64,000 bases of DNA from an uncultured Clostridia bacterium. Lineage in GTDB: Bacteria > Bacillota > Clostridia > Christensenellales > UBA1242. Under the pieces are notes generated by a model, which saw nothing but the letters and a program-made list of their open reading frames with translations, was not told the DNA's origin and did not search any database. Positions 1 through 8,677 of the stretch are shown piece by piece. Each line of letters starts with the position of its first letter. The stretch's first letter is position 1. The stretch lies in assembly GCA_934748015.1 (NCBI GenBank), contig CAKVHF010000001.1, forward strand, positions 248,001 through 312,000, given 5' to 3'. The position numbers and the translations under genes were made by a program.

Positions 1-52
1 TAAACGAATGCCAAGCAGTTTTTTTTGGGGAAATGGTTGGTAGAGTATAACA

Positions 53-84
53 AAAAATGCGACAAATTAATATTGTCGCATTTT
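53..84. terminator. Bidirectional intrinsic terminator
   Basis: AAAAAATGCGACAA and TTGTCGCATTTTTT flank a short AT loop, with A- and T-tracts on both sides. On the minus strand it lies directly after the coupling-protein gene and probably ends it. It could also end a plus-strand transcript entering from the left. Confidence 0.8.
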
Positions 85-101
85 TTGCATTGTGTTTTCT
101 A

Positions 102-2159
102 TTAAAATTCTTCATTGCCACTATTGTTAGTAGCAGGGGCTGGCTTGTTGCCACGAAGTATCTTGTTGTTTCTTACCCTTATATCATAGAACATTTCGGC
201 TTCGTTAATAGGACGAGGGACTTTGTAAGCATCTACAGCCTTCTCCATATCATAATATTGTCTACACTTGTAACTAGGAGTAAAGATACTCTTGATAGGG
301 TTCTGTTGCAAAATATATACTATACATTCACCACTATTTGGTTTAAGAGATGCCAACTCAGCAGGGTATATCAATGGTCTGGATTCTTGTGTCAACGATG
401 TGGTTGTACTATTGGATGCATCTTTGCCTTCCTTGCTTTTGGATGCTGATACATTCTCTGTCTCTACTGTTGTATTACCACATCTCTTACTAAATTCTTC
501 CAATGTGCCTTGGTCGTTGGATGCTATAAAGACGTGTATGTTACAGTTATCTTTAACGGTCGATGCTACTTCATTGCCATACTTGGTTGTCAATTGGACA
601 TAAGATTGTAGGATCAAAGTAAAGAATATTCTACGGCTACGAGCAACTGTTATGATTGTATCGAAGTTCTGTATCTTAGGCATATTACCAAATTCATCTA
701 GTATAAAGAATACATCTCTTGCCAGTGATCCGCCATTACGGTTAGCACTATCAACTAGTATCTTATATAATTGTGATATAAACATTGTTGCAATAGGGTG
801 ACGAGTTGTTTTTTCGTCTGGGATCTTAATAAATAGTGCAGTTGGCTCATCGGCAAAATTCTCTAGTTTCATATCATTCTTGCTAGTAGCAAAACAGATA
901 CCGCTATCACTAAATAATCCCATACGATCGGTAACAATACCCATGTATGACTTGGCTGTCTTCTCAGAGTTGGCAACAACCTGGTTGGCTAACTGTGTTG
1001 CTAGGCTTAGTTTGTCTCTGCCCTGGAAGTACTCTTGCAGGCTCTTAATAGGGTTGTACTGGTCATTATCTTTGGTGTTCAATATCTTACTTAGGTTGAA
1101 GAAATTGAACTTGTCTTTGGTCATGTCTAGATTAGGATTTTCACTATCTTCTAGCATTGCTAGCATTGTACCAAATACCAGATCTTTAGCACCACGTTCC
1201 CAGATAGGGTCGTTAGTACTCTCAATAGGGCATAGGGTAGTTGCTAAGTCTTTTAGGTCTTCAAAGGCATTGTTTTTTAGTACTTGTCTTATGCCTTCTA
1301 GATGTGCTTTGAGTTCTGGTTCGTTAGAGAATGCCAGACCGTCAAATTCGTACCATTCATGGAAGTATTCCTTATTAACACACTTTAACTTATATGTCCT
1401 AGGATCATCGCCATGGTGTACCTTAACTTCCTTATTTAGGTTAAGGGCACGCATATTCATTTCGTATGCTCTTGTCATTGGGTTCCAACATGTGCTTTGA
1501 AATGGTTCTTTTAGGTCAAATACTAGTACCTTATATCCACGTTTACGCAACTTGTTGCTATGGTTCTCATATATCTCACCCTTTGGGTCTGTGATAACCA
1601 TACATGGTCTTGCAGCACTTTCGGCTAATATCTGAACTGTTGGATCAACGAATTGTGTTGTCTTACCACTACCAGTTGTACCTATTACTAGGGTGTGGAT
1701 GCTCTTGTACATGTTGACCTGCAACTTATTGCCCGTTAACTCTGCTCTGATTGGCACACCAATGTTGCTTGACTTGCTTAGGTCAGAATAATAATGGAAT
1801 TTGAACTGAGGGTCGGTCTTTAACTCTTTCAGTGTCATCCATCTAGTGTTATAGTACTTTTCCATTCCATCTTTGTTTTTTATCTTTGCTTTTGATCCGC
1901 CTTTACTCATTCCAAATAACTTAAATCCATCATCGGATAGACTAAGTAGGAATATAAATACAAGTAGCACGCACACGACTGTAAATATCGAAAAGAAACT
2001 AGAGTCACTAAATACATCTAGTGAAAATACAAATGTGCCAGTAGTGATAAACGATGCTACAATATATGATGCTGCAAATGCACTTATTGCTCCAAATATA
2101 AAATATCTTATAATACTGACAAAGGTTGATGTGCCTTTGCTCTCTTTGTCTTTTGCCAT
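102..2159 (-). CDS. VirD4/TraG-type type IV secretion coupling ATPase
   Basis: A 685-residue inner-membrane ATPase of the T4SS coupling-protein family, which brings DNA or protein substrates to a type IV secretion channel. Two hydrophobic segments lie in the first 75 residues, the usual membrane anchor. Walker A (GTTGSGKT) is near residue 160 and Walker B (FILDEFG) near residue 490, followed by the ARSRRIFFTLILQS stretch typical of the family. The C-terminal tail is polar. The gene has its own terminator. A pilin-like gene starts divergently about 335 bp upstream. No relaxase, VirB4 or other channel gene is visible, so the rest of the system lies outside the window or is absent. The family call is firm; the role is inferred. 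Confidence 0.9.
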   Translation of the reverse strand: MAKDKESKGTSTFVSIIRYFIFGAISAFAASYIVASFITTGTFVFSLDVFSDSSFFSIFTVVCVLLVFIFLLSLSDDGFKLFGMSKGGSKAKIKNKDGMEKYYNTRWMTLKELKTDPQFKFHYYSDLSKSSNIGVPIRAELTGNKLQVNMYKSIHTLVIGTTGSGKTTQFVDPTVQILAESAARPCMVITDPKGEIYENHSNKLRKRGYKVLVFDLKEPFQSTCWNPMTRAYEMNMRALNLNKEVKVHHGDDPRTYKLKCVNKEYFHEWYEFDGLAFSNEPELKAHLEGIRQVLKNNAFEDLKDLATTLCPIESTNDPIWERGAKDLVFGTMLAMLEDSENPNLDMTKDKFNFFNLSKILNTKDNDQYNPIKSLQEYFQGRDKLSLATQLANQVVANSEKTAKSYMGIVTDRMGLFSDSGICFATSKNDMKLENFADEPTALFIKIPDEKTTRHPIATMFISQLYKILVDSANRNGGSLARDVFFILDEFGNMPKIQNFDTIITVARSRRIFFTLILQSYVQLTTKYGNEVASTVKDNCNIHVFIASNDQGTLEEFSKRCGNTTVETENVSASKSKEGKDASNSTTTSLTQESRPLIYPAELASLKPNSGECIVYILQQNPIKSIFTPSYKCRQYYDMEKAVDAYKVPRPINEAEMFYDIRVRNNKILRGNKPAPATNNSGNEEF

Positions 2160-2494
2160 AATACACCTCTATTATGTCTATAGTAGACTATATATAATGA
2201 TAATATAATAAAAAGGTTAAAATTGTCAAAGAATATAACACCATATCCCAAATAGCAAAAATATATGTAGTAAATTAATATTTATAAAAAAGATATAATG
2301 ATATCTATTAGTTATAGGTAGGTGTTTTGTGACATAATAGCGTGTTATCAAGAATAAAAAGTGTCTATTTATGGCAAAATACAACTAAATAATTATTTTT
2401 TTGAAACATAGGCAAAATTGTTTTGCTTTTGGGTCAATATATGCTACTATATGTGTAGTTAAAAAAATTTTTACAAGGTAGAAGGAAAAGAGAT
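2160..2494. other. Divergent intergenic region, coupling protein / pilin-like gene
   Basis: Very AT-rich spacer between two divergent genes. The only clear signal is a plus-strand promoter (TTGCTT at 2423-2428, 16-bp spacer, TACTAT at 2445-2450) serving the pilin-like gene, followed by an AAGGA-type ribosome site before 2495. I see no structured RNA or small gene here. Confidence 0.5.
2423..2450 (+). promoter_or_regulatory. Promoter of pilin-like gene
   Basis: TTGCTT, 16-bp spacer and TACTAT resemble a sigma-A promoter. The predicted start is about 40 bp before the ATG at 2495. Confidence 0.55.
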
Positions 2495-2860
2495 ATGAAT
2501 TTTTTAATAGGAATTATGAATTTATTAGGTGAAGGTGGAAGGTTTGACGGTTATGTTGACAAAGGTGCTCCAAAATGGCTTGTTGAGATTTTAAATCCAA
2601 TATACAATATAATAAACGCAATTGTAGTTCCAATTTTGATTTGCGTTGCGATTGTTGGTATTATTTATTCTATCGTTCTTGGTGTTAATTATGCTAGAGC
2701 AGAGACTTCTGACCAAAAAGAAGAAGCTAAGAAACGTATCATTAACGTAGTTGTTGGTGCATTATTAATGATTGTGTTAATGTTATTATTGTGGCTATTT
2801 ATTGCTAATGCGGACATAATTTTTGGTTGGGTAGAGAGCTACGGAAAACAGACAACTTAA
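2495..2860 (+). CDS. VirB2/TrbC-like pilin-type membrane protein
   Basis: A 121-residue protein with two strongly hydrophobic helices (about residues 34-62 and 86-108) separated by a short charged loop rich in Lys, Glu and Arg. This two-helix hairpin is typical of VirB2/TrbC-like conjugative pilin subunits and the small pilin-like proteins of Gram-positive conjugation systems. The ATG has an AAGGA-type ribosome site and the gene ends at a strong terminator. Divergence from a coupling ATPase supports a secretion role. Other small two-helix membrane proteins could look alike, so the name rests on topology and context. Confidence 0.55.
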   Translation: MNFLIGIMNLLGEGGRFDGYVDKGAPKWLVEILNPIYNIINAIVVPILICVAIVGIIYSIVLGVNYARAETSDQKEEAKKRIINVVVGALLMIVLMLLLWLFIANADIIFGWVESYGKQTT

Positions 2861-2894
2861 TATTAAGTAATTAATGATATTATGATTAAATTTT

Positions 2895-2926
2895 AAAAGA
2901 TGAGTTTTAAGTAATTCATCTTTTTT
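2895..2926 (+). terminator. Terminator of pilin-like gene
   Basis: AAAAGATGA (2895-2903) pairs with TCATCTTTT (2916-2924) and runs into a T-tract. Confidence 0.85.
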
Positions 2927-2929
2927 GTT

Positions 2930-2972
2930 GCAAAAAATGAGATGTAATTGGTATTTTACATCTCATTTTTGC
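2930..2972 (-). terminator. Terminator of nifJ (bidirectional shape)
   Basis: A 17-bp near-perfect inverted repeat (CAAAAAATGAGATGTAA and its complement) flanks a short loop. Its position 60 bp after the nifJ stop on the minus strand makes it the nifJ terminator. Confidence 0.8.
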
Positions 2973-3032
2973 TATAATGTTTTATCCGTTGTTGGTGTGT
3001 CAAAATGTTGTTTGACAACTAATACTGACGAT

Positions 3033-6000
3033 TTACTTGTTGTCTGCTAGGGACTTGTAGTATTCGTAAGTTTCTTTTGCATGTTCTTTGGCTTCAGCAA
3101 ATAGTTTGTCTGCTAAGTCTTTGTCTTTAGCAATAAGCGACTTATATCTATTTTCGCCTAGCAAGAAACTTTCGTAGTCTAGAGTAGGTTCTTTGCTATC
3201 TAGCACGAATGGATTTTTGCCTTCCATTTTTAGGGTAGGGTTGTATCTCCACAAGTGCCAATATCCTGTATCTACCGCTTTCTTCTCTTCTGCTTGGCTA
3301 TTAGACATCTTGATTCCGTGGTTAATACATGGTGCATAAGCGATAATAAGTGATACACCGTCATAAGCTTCAGCTTCTTTGATTGCTGTTAGGAACTGGT
3401 TCATGTTAGCACCCATTGCAACTTTTGCAACATACACATTCTTATAAGTAGTTGCCATGATGCCTAGGTCTTTCTTATTTGTTCTCTTGCCGTATGCTGC
3501 GAACTTGGCTACAGCACCTAGTGGTGTAGATTTGCTAGATTGTCCGCCTGTATTGGAGTATACTTCGGTGTCTAGTACTAAGATATTAACATTTTGTCCG
3601 CTTGCTAGTACATGGTCTAGTCCGCCATATCCAATATCATACGCCCAACCATCGCCACCAATGATCCAGATTGAGTCCTTTGCAAAATGATCTTGCAGGG
3701 AAAGTACACGATTGCAAGCACAACACTTTTTACTTGATTTTTCGATAATTTCTACTATATTTTTGCCAGTTGCACGTTGATCGTTGACAGTTTTTGCTTC
3801 GAAATAACTATTAATAGCGTCTTTCAATTTTTTGCTATCTGTCTTCTCTTTTACTTCATTTAAGGTTTTTATCAACTCATCGTGGTTGATATCTAGACCT
3901 GTTTTGATGCCTAGACCGAACTCAGCATTGTCCTCAAATAGGCTATTAGCCCAAGCAATTCCGTGACCATTGTCGTCCTTAGCATAAGGACAAGCAGGAG
4001 CACTGCCACCATATATACTGGAGCAACCAGTAGCATTGGCTACAACCATTCTGTCACCAAACATCTGAGATATAACCTTGATATATGGAGTCTCTCCACA
4101 TCCTGCACAAGCACCGCTAAATTCAAAATATGGCTTGTTGAATTGACTGCCCTTGACAGTGTTATCTTTGAATACGTCACTCTTGACATGAGGTAGGCTA
4201 GATACATAGTCGTAGTTTTTAGCCTCTCTGTCCATTATGTTGTACGCTTCTGTCATGGTTATTGCTTTGTTTTTGGCAGGGCAGACATTGGCACATACAC
4301 CACATCCTGTACAATCTTTGGCACTTACTTGCAAGATATATTTTTTGCCGGCTTCCGCTGTTGCATCTAGTGTCTGTAGAGTGTCAGGCTTATTCTTGAG
4401 ATCTTTATCATTAACTAGATATGGTCTAATTGCTGCATGAGGGCAAGCAAATGCACAAGAGTTACATTGTACGCAGTTCTCGGAGTGCCAGCAAGGTAGA
4501 TCCTCTGCCACACCACGTTTCTCTAGTCTTGCAGTGTCTGTTGGGACAAAGCCTCTTGGGTCTAATTTGCTTACTTCAATAGTGTCACCATCTAGTCTTT
4601 GGATTGGTTTCATTATTTCGTTATAGTATTTGTCTGTGCAGTTCTTAACAGGGTCGGTGTTCTTAGCGTCTTTGCCAACATTTAGGTTAGCCCATTTATC
4701 TTTAGGGTAATTGATTTCTACTAAGTTGTCATTGACACTATCTATTGCTTTACAGTTCTTTTCTAGGGCTTCCGCACCTGCTTTGGCGTATGCTTTCTTA
4801 GCAAAAGCTTTCATTTCGCTAACTGCTAGGTCGTATGGCATGATATTGATTAACTTGAAGAATGCAGACTGCATTATTAGGTTAATTTTGTTGCCTAGTC
4901 CTATTTCTTTGCCTATCTTGTATGCATCTATTGCGTATAGTTTAATAGACTTATCTGCAATTTCTTTCTTCAATGCATCAGGGAACATCTTCTCGATCTC
5001 TGCCAGATCCCACTCGGTATTAATAAGCATTGTGGCATGATCGTGAACATTCTTAAGTATATTATACTTTGTAACATAAGTTTGGTTGTGAACGGATACG
5101 AAGTCAACATTGTCTAGCATATAACTTTGATGCAATTCGCCTTTGCCAAATCTTAGGTGGCTGATAGTTGCGTTCCCGCTCTTTTTGCTATCATACTCGA
5201 AGTACGCTTGTCCATTGAATTCGGTATTATTGCCGATAATCTTGATACTGCTCTTGTTGGCACTAACAGTTCCATCACCGCCAAATCCGTAGAATTTACA
5301 CTCTGTAACCGATGGATCGGATGGATTGATCTTGTCGATAATGGGAAGGGAAAGGTTAGTAACATCATCGGTTATACCTATTGTAAAGTTGTTCTTAGGG
5401 TTCTTAAGTTGTAAGTTATCAAAGACTGCCTTAACCATGCTAGGGGTAAATTCTTTGCTTCCTAGTCCATATCTTCCGCCAACAACTGTGATGTTCTTGT
5501 ATTTGCTATCAAATAGTGCAGTTCTGACATCCTTGTATAGTGGTTCTCCGTCTGCACCTGGTTCTTTGGTTCTGTCTAGTACAACAATCTTCTTAGCAGA
5601 TTTTGGGATAGCAGATAGGAACGCATTGGTTGCAAATGGTCTAAATAATCTAACCTTGATCAAACCATATTTGTTGCCATAGTGTTCGTTAAGATACTTG
5701 ATTGTTAATTCGGCTGTTGTTGTAGAACTTCCCATGGCTACCATTACATATTTTGCATTCTTAGCACCTACATAATCAAATAGGTGATAGTGTCTGCCAG
5801 TGATTGTAGCAACTTCGTCCATAGTTTCTTGAACAATGCCAGGTGTCTTGTTGTAGTATTCGTTAGCTCGTTCTCTATTTTGGAAGTATATGTCTGGGTT
5901 CTGGGCAGTTCCTTGTTGGTGAGGGCGGTTGGAGTTGATTGATCTTAGTCTAAACTCGGATATCTTGTCCCAAGGAACAAGTGAAGCGATCTTGTCATCT

Positions 6001-6554
6001 TCTATGTCGTTGATGGTGTTGATCTCGTGACTTGTTCTAAATCCGTCAAAGAAATGAACAAATGGCACACTTGCCTTAAGTGTGGATAGGTGAGCCACAA
6101 GAGCCATGTCCATTGCTTCTTGAACAGAGCCTGAACATAACATTGCCCATCCGCATTGCCTAACACTCATAACATCAGAGTGGTCACCGAATATAGACAA
6201 TGCATGAGTTGCCAATGCTCTAGCACTAACATGCATTACACAAGGAGTTAATTCTCCAGCAATCTTGTACATATTGGGGATCATCAATAGTAGACCTTGG
6301 CTGGCTGTAAATGTTGTTGTTAATGCACCTGCAGTCAATGAACCATGTAACGCACCGGATGCACCTGCCTCAGATTGCATCTCAACGACTTTGACTGTGT
6401 TGCCAAATAGATTAGTTTTGCCTTCACTTGCCCACTGGTCACATAATTCTGCCATTGTGCTGGAAGGTGTTATGGGGTAAATAGTAGCTGCATCGCTGAA
6501 TTTGTACGCAATGGTAGCAGCGGCTGTATTACCATCAATTGTAATTTTACTCAT
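3033..6554 (-). CDS. nifJ: Pyruvate:ferredoxin (flavodoxin) oxidoreductase
   Basis: A full-length 1173-residue single-chain PFOR. It oxidatively decarboxylates pyruvate to acetyl-CoA and CO2 and reduces ferredoxin, a central cytoplasmic reaction of anaerobes. The N-terminal domain shows YPITPSS. Two 4Fe-4S ferredoxin motifs follow in the middle (CVQCNSCAFACP near residue 690, CTGCGVCANVCP near 750), then the CAGCGETPY cluster ligand region and the thiamine-diphosphate site GGDGWAYDIGYGG near residue 970. The gene stands alone with its own promoter, a palindrome at its transcription start and a terminator. Confidence 0.98.
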   Translation of the reverse strand: MSKITIDGNTAAATIAYKFSDAATIYPITPSSTMAELCDQWASEGKTNLFGNTVKVVEMQSEAGASGALHGSLTAGALTTTFTASQGLLLMIPNMYKIAGELTPCVMHVSARALATHALSIFGDHSDVMSVRQCGWAMLCSGSVQEAMDMALVAHLSTLKASVPFVHFFDGFRTSHEINTINDIEDDKIASLVPWDKISEFRLRSINSNRPHQQGTAQNPDIYFQNRERANEYYNKTPGIVQETMDEVATITGRHYHLFDYVGAKNAKYVMVAMGSSTTTAELTIKYLNEHYGNKYGLIKVRLFRPFATNAFLSAIPKSAKKIVVLDRTKEPGADGEPLYKDVRTALFDSKYKNITVVGGRYGLGSKEFTPSMVKAVFDNLQLKNPKNNFTIGITDDVTNLSLPIIDKINPSDPSVTECKFYGFGGDGTVSANKSSIKIIGNNTEFNGQAYFEYDSKKSGNATISHLRFGKGELHQSYMLDNVDFVSVHNQTYVTKYNILKNVHDHATMLINTEWDLAEIEKMFPDALKKEIADKSIKLYAIDAYKIGKEIGLGNKINLIMQSAFFKLINIMPYDLAVSEMKAFAKKAYAKAGAEALEKNCKAIDSVNDNLVEINYPKDKWANLNVGKDAKNTDPVKNCTDKYYNEIMKPIQRLDGDTIEVSKLDPRGFVPTDTARLEKRGVAEDLPCWHSENCVQCNSCAFACPHAAIRPYLVNDKDLKNKPDTLQTLDATAEAGKKYILQVSAKDCTGCGVCANVCPAKNKAITMTEAYNIMDREAKNYDYVSSLPHVKSDVFKDNTVKGSQFNKPYFEFSGACAGCGETPYIKVISQMFGDRMVVANATGCSSIYGGSAPACPYAKDDNGHGIAWANSLFEDNAEFGLGIKTGLDINHDELIKTLNEVKEKTDSKKLKDAINSYFEAKTVNDQRATGKNIVEIIEKSSKKCCACNRVLSLQDHFAKDSIWIIGGDGWAYDIGYGGLDHVLASGQNVNILVLDTEVYSNTGGQSSKSTPLGAVAKFAAYGKRTNKKDLGIMATTYKNVYVAKVAMGANMNQFLTAIKEAEAYDGVSLIIAYAPCINHGIKMSNSQAEEKKAVDTGYWHLWRYNPTLKMEGKNPFVLDSKEPTLDYESFLLGENRYKSLIAKDKDLADKLFAEAKEHAKETYEYYKSLADNK

Positions 6555-6574
6555 TTTCGTACCTACCTATGTAT

Positions 6575-6590
6575 TTATTGTATACAATAA
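6575..6590. promoter_or_regulatory. 16-bp perfect palindrome at nifJ transcription start (candidate operator)
   Basis: TTATTGTATACAATAA is a perfect palindrome immediately downstream of the minus-strand -10 box and overlaps the predicted start site. That position would allow a dimeric repressor to block nifJ. The TTGTATACAA core resembles GntR-type operators more than the Rex box. The regulator is not identified. Confidence 0.5.
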
Positions 6591-6591
6591 G

Positions 6592-6620
6592 AGTATATCT
6601 ATTACATTTTTTTTAGTCAA
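6592..6620 (-). promoter_or_regulatory. nifJ promoter
   Basis: On the minus strand TTGACT (6615-6620) and TATACT (6592-6597) are separated by 17 bp, an almost consensus sigma-A promoter. The start site falls near 6585. Confidence 0.8.
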
Positions 6621-6644
6621 ATAAATATCAAAAATTGCTATTAT

Positions 6645-6672
6645 TTTACATTATTTAATGTTATCATATTAT
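6645..6672 (+). promoter_or_regulatory. Promoter for the truA leader
   Basis: TTTACA (6645-6650), 16-bp spacer, TATTAT (6667-6672). The predicted start is near 6679, at the base of the first leader hairpin. Confidence 0.55.
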
Positions 6673-6676
6673 CGGA

Positions 6677-6810
6677 AGTTGTCGGCAAGCGACACAAAGT
6701 GGCATTTGCCAGCAACTGATGTTAATTCAATCTATGTAACCACAATTATTGTGGAATTTGCGATAGCAAATAAAATTTTAACTTACTTAAAATTTTACAT
6801 TACATAGATT
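6677..6810 (+). ncRNA. Structured leader of truA: hairpin plus four-way junction
   Basis: First an imperfect hairpin: AGTTG (6677-6681) with CAACT (6713-6717), and GGCAA (6684-6688) with TTGCC (6706-6710). Then a cloverleaf-like fold. The outer stem AATCTATGTAA (6729-6739) pairs perfectly with TTACATAGATT (6800-6810). Inside are three perfect hairpins: CCACAA/TTGTGG (6740-6754), ATTTGC/GCAAAT with a GATA loop (6756-6771), and AAAATTTTAA/TTAAAATTTT (6772-6796). It is not a tRNA: arm lengths are wrong and there is no T-loop sequence. No terminator separates it from truA, so it is probably part of the 5' untranslated region. Function unknown. Confidence 0.55.
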
Positions 6811-6910
6811 AGGATAGTAGTATTATTTTGAGAAAATAGTAGTTAATTGACATGCATGATATCAATAACTTAGTGCAATGCAGTCGATATAACTAGTAAT
6901 GGAGTAAAAC

Positions 6911-7702
6911 ATGAGACTAAAGGTAGAGTACTCGTATCTAGGGGCTAAATATAACGGATCACAGAAGCAAGAGTGTGGCAACACTATACAAGATGTGTTA
7001 GAGGCAACATTGTCTGATTTCTTTGGCACAAGGATTGATTTTGTTGCTAGTGGTAGGACAGACGCAGGGGTGTCTGCTATCAAGCAAATAGGACACATGG
7101 ACATTGATGATGTAATTTTGCAAAAGTTTGTGGGCGAAATAAATGAGAGGAACTTGAATAGCATTGTTATTAGAGTAAATTATATTTTGCCGGAAGATAT
7201 ACGGCTAAGCAAAATTACAGTTGCACCAGCCGATTATCATGCTAGATTTGTATCCAAAGTTAAGACTTATGCATATAATTTTTACTATAGCAAGACACCT
7301 ATACCATATCTTGATCAATTTTGTTTGTGGGTTAAGAGGGACAAATTGGATATAAAGGCGATGAGGCAGGCATTGGATGTAGTGATAGGAAGGCATGACT
7401 TTACATCATTTTGTGCGAGCAACACCGATGTTGTGGACAAGGTAAGGACTATAGGGGGTGCAGATATTGTTGCTAGTCCGTTAGGGTATTATTCCATCAT
7501 ACTGCATGGCAATGGATTTCTATACAATATGGTTAGAATAATTGTTGGGACATTGATTGATGTAGGACGAGGCAAGATAAGTGTACAAGACTTCCAAAAA
7601 ATACTTGATGCTAAAGATAGAACTAAGGCTGGAAAGACTGCAGGTGCTGAAGGACTTGTGCTAGTGGATGTAGACAATGATTTTGCTTTATATTGGGAAT
7701 AA
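6911..7702 (+). CDS. truA: tRNA pseudouridine(38-40) synthase TruA
   Basis: A 263-residue cytoplasmic enzyme that isomerises uridines 38-40 in the tRNA anticodon stem-loop. The catalytic Asp lies in ASGRTDAGVSA near residue 52. KTYAYNFYY and FLYNMVRIIVGTLIDVGRG are family motifs in the second half. Length is normal for the family. The ATG has a GGAG ribosome site 8 nt upstream. The gene is monocistronic, with a long structured leader and a terminator after it. Confidence 0.96.
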   Translation: MRLKVEYSYLGAKYNGSQKQECGNTIQDVLEATLSDFFGTRIDFVASGRTDAGVSAIKQIGHMDIDDVILQKFVGEINERNLNSIVIRVNYILPEDIRLSKITVAPADYHARFVSKVKTYAYNFYYSKTPIPYLDQFCLWVKRDKLDIKAMRQALDVVIGRHDFTSFCASNTDVVDKVRTIGGADIVASPLGYYSIILHGNGFLYNMVRIIVGTLIDVGRGKISVQDFQKILDAKDRTKAGKTAGAEGLVLVDVDNDFALYWE

Positions 7703-7803
7703 GACATATAAATAGTTGTTATGTATTGCAGTTGATACAGAATAGATTTAAGATAAACCAAGATTATTGAAGAAACTTTAGCAACTTGCTAAATATCAGA
7801 TAA

Positions 7804-7846
7804 AAGAAGACCCTTGTATAAATACATACAAGAGTCTTTTTTTTAT
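7804..7846. terminator. Terminator between truA and the ABC operon
   Basis: AAGAC-CTTGTA pairs with TACAAG-GTCTT (one mismatch), with a T8 run on the plus strand and an A-tract on the other side. It probably stops both truA and the converging ABC transporter transcript. Confidence 0.8.
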
Positions 7847-7861
7847 TATAAATAACAAAAG

Positions 7862-8677
7862 TTATTGTCTGGCATTGAATTTCTTTCTAATTACTTTTTC
7901 GAACTGTGCTACAGCAAAGTACATTATTCCGGCTAAAATGCATAGGATGACAGTGCTTGCCATAACTAGGTTAAGGTTGAATACTTGACCTCCATAGACG
8001 ATTAAGTATCCCAGTCCAGCACGGCTATTAAGGTATTCGCCCATAATTGTTCCTACCCAGGTAAGTCCAACATTGACCTTAAGTACGCCGATAAATTCGC
8101 ATATAGAATTTGGAATTATTAGTTTTGTTAAGGTTTGGATCTTGTTTGCTCCATAACTTTGCATTAGCATAAGTTTGCTTTTGTCACAACTGGTGTAAGA
8201 TCCTAGCATTGTTAGGGTAGTGATGACTATCATTATTAGTACATCAATCATAACAATTGAGCCTGTGCCGATACCTACCCAGATGATTATTAGTGGGCCA
8301 AGTGCAATCTTAGGCAGACTATTGAGAACAACTAGGAATGGGTCGAGAATTTTGCGTGCAGTTTCGCTGAACCATAGGAGTATTGCTATTAATGTTCCGC
8401 CTAGTGTGGCTATAACAAAGCCAAGCAATGCTTCCCATAGGGTCGTGGAAATATGCAACCATAGTTCGCCAGAAACGGCAATGCTGTATATTGTCTCTGC
8501 TATCTTGGATGGGCTACTGGTTATGAAAGTGTCTATTGCACCCACTCTAGCAAGAAGTTCCCATAGACCAATGATTAGTACAAGCAGTCCTATCTGTGAT
8601 ACTATAATTATCCATTTTTTGTTTTTTTCTTTTCGCAAGTATTTTTTATATTCTAGTGAGGTTATTACATTTTTCAT
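7862..8677 (-). CDS. ABC transporter permease (SsuC/TauC/ThiX class)
   Basis: A multi-spanning membrane subunit of about 271 residues from the binding-protein-dependent transport family. The cytoplasmic coupling loop (SYGANKIQTLTKLIIP, then VGLTWVGTIMGEYL) matches permeases of sulfonate, nitrate and thiamine-pyrimidine importers. I chose the ATG at 8677 because GGAGGG sits 7 nt upstream and the start overlaps the ATPase stop as ATGA, implying translational coupling; an in-frame start 15 bp upstream is less likely. Forms an importer with the next two genes. The substrate cannot be read from this subunit. Confidence 0.9.
   Translation of the reverse strand: MKNVITSLEYKKYLRKEKNKKWIIIVSQIGLLVLIIGLWELLARVGAIDTFITSSPSKIAETIYSIAVSGELWLHISTTLWEALLGFVIATLGGTLIAILLWFSETARKILDPFLVVLNSLPKIALGPLIIIWVGIGTGSIVMIDVLIMIVITTLTMLGSYTSCDKSKLMLMQSYGANKIQTLTKLIIPNSICEFIGVLKVNVGLTWVGTIMGEYLNSRAGLGYLIVYGGQVFNLNLVMASTVILCILAGIMYFAVAQFEKVIRKKFNARQ

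Noticed and set aside
6729..6810. Cloverleaf as a tRNA gene
   Set aside because: Outer stem is 11 bp, one loop is only 3 nt, and there are no T-loop or D-loop consensus bases and no CCA-type end.
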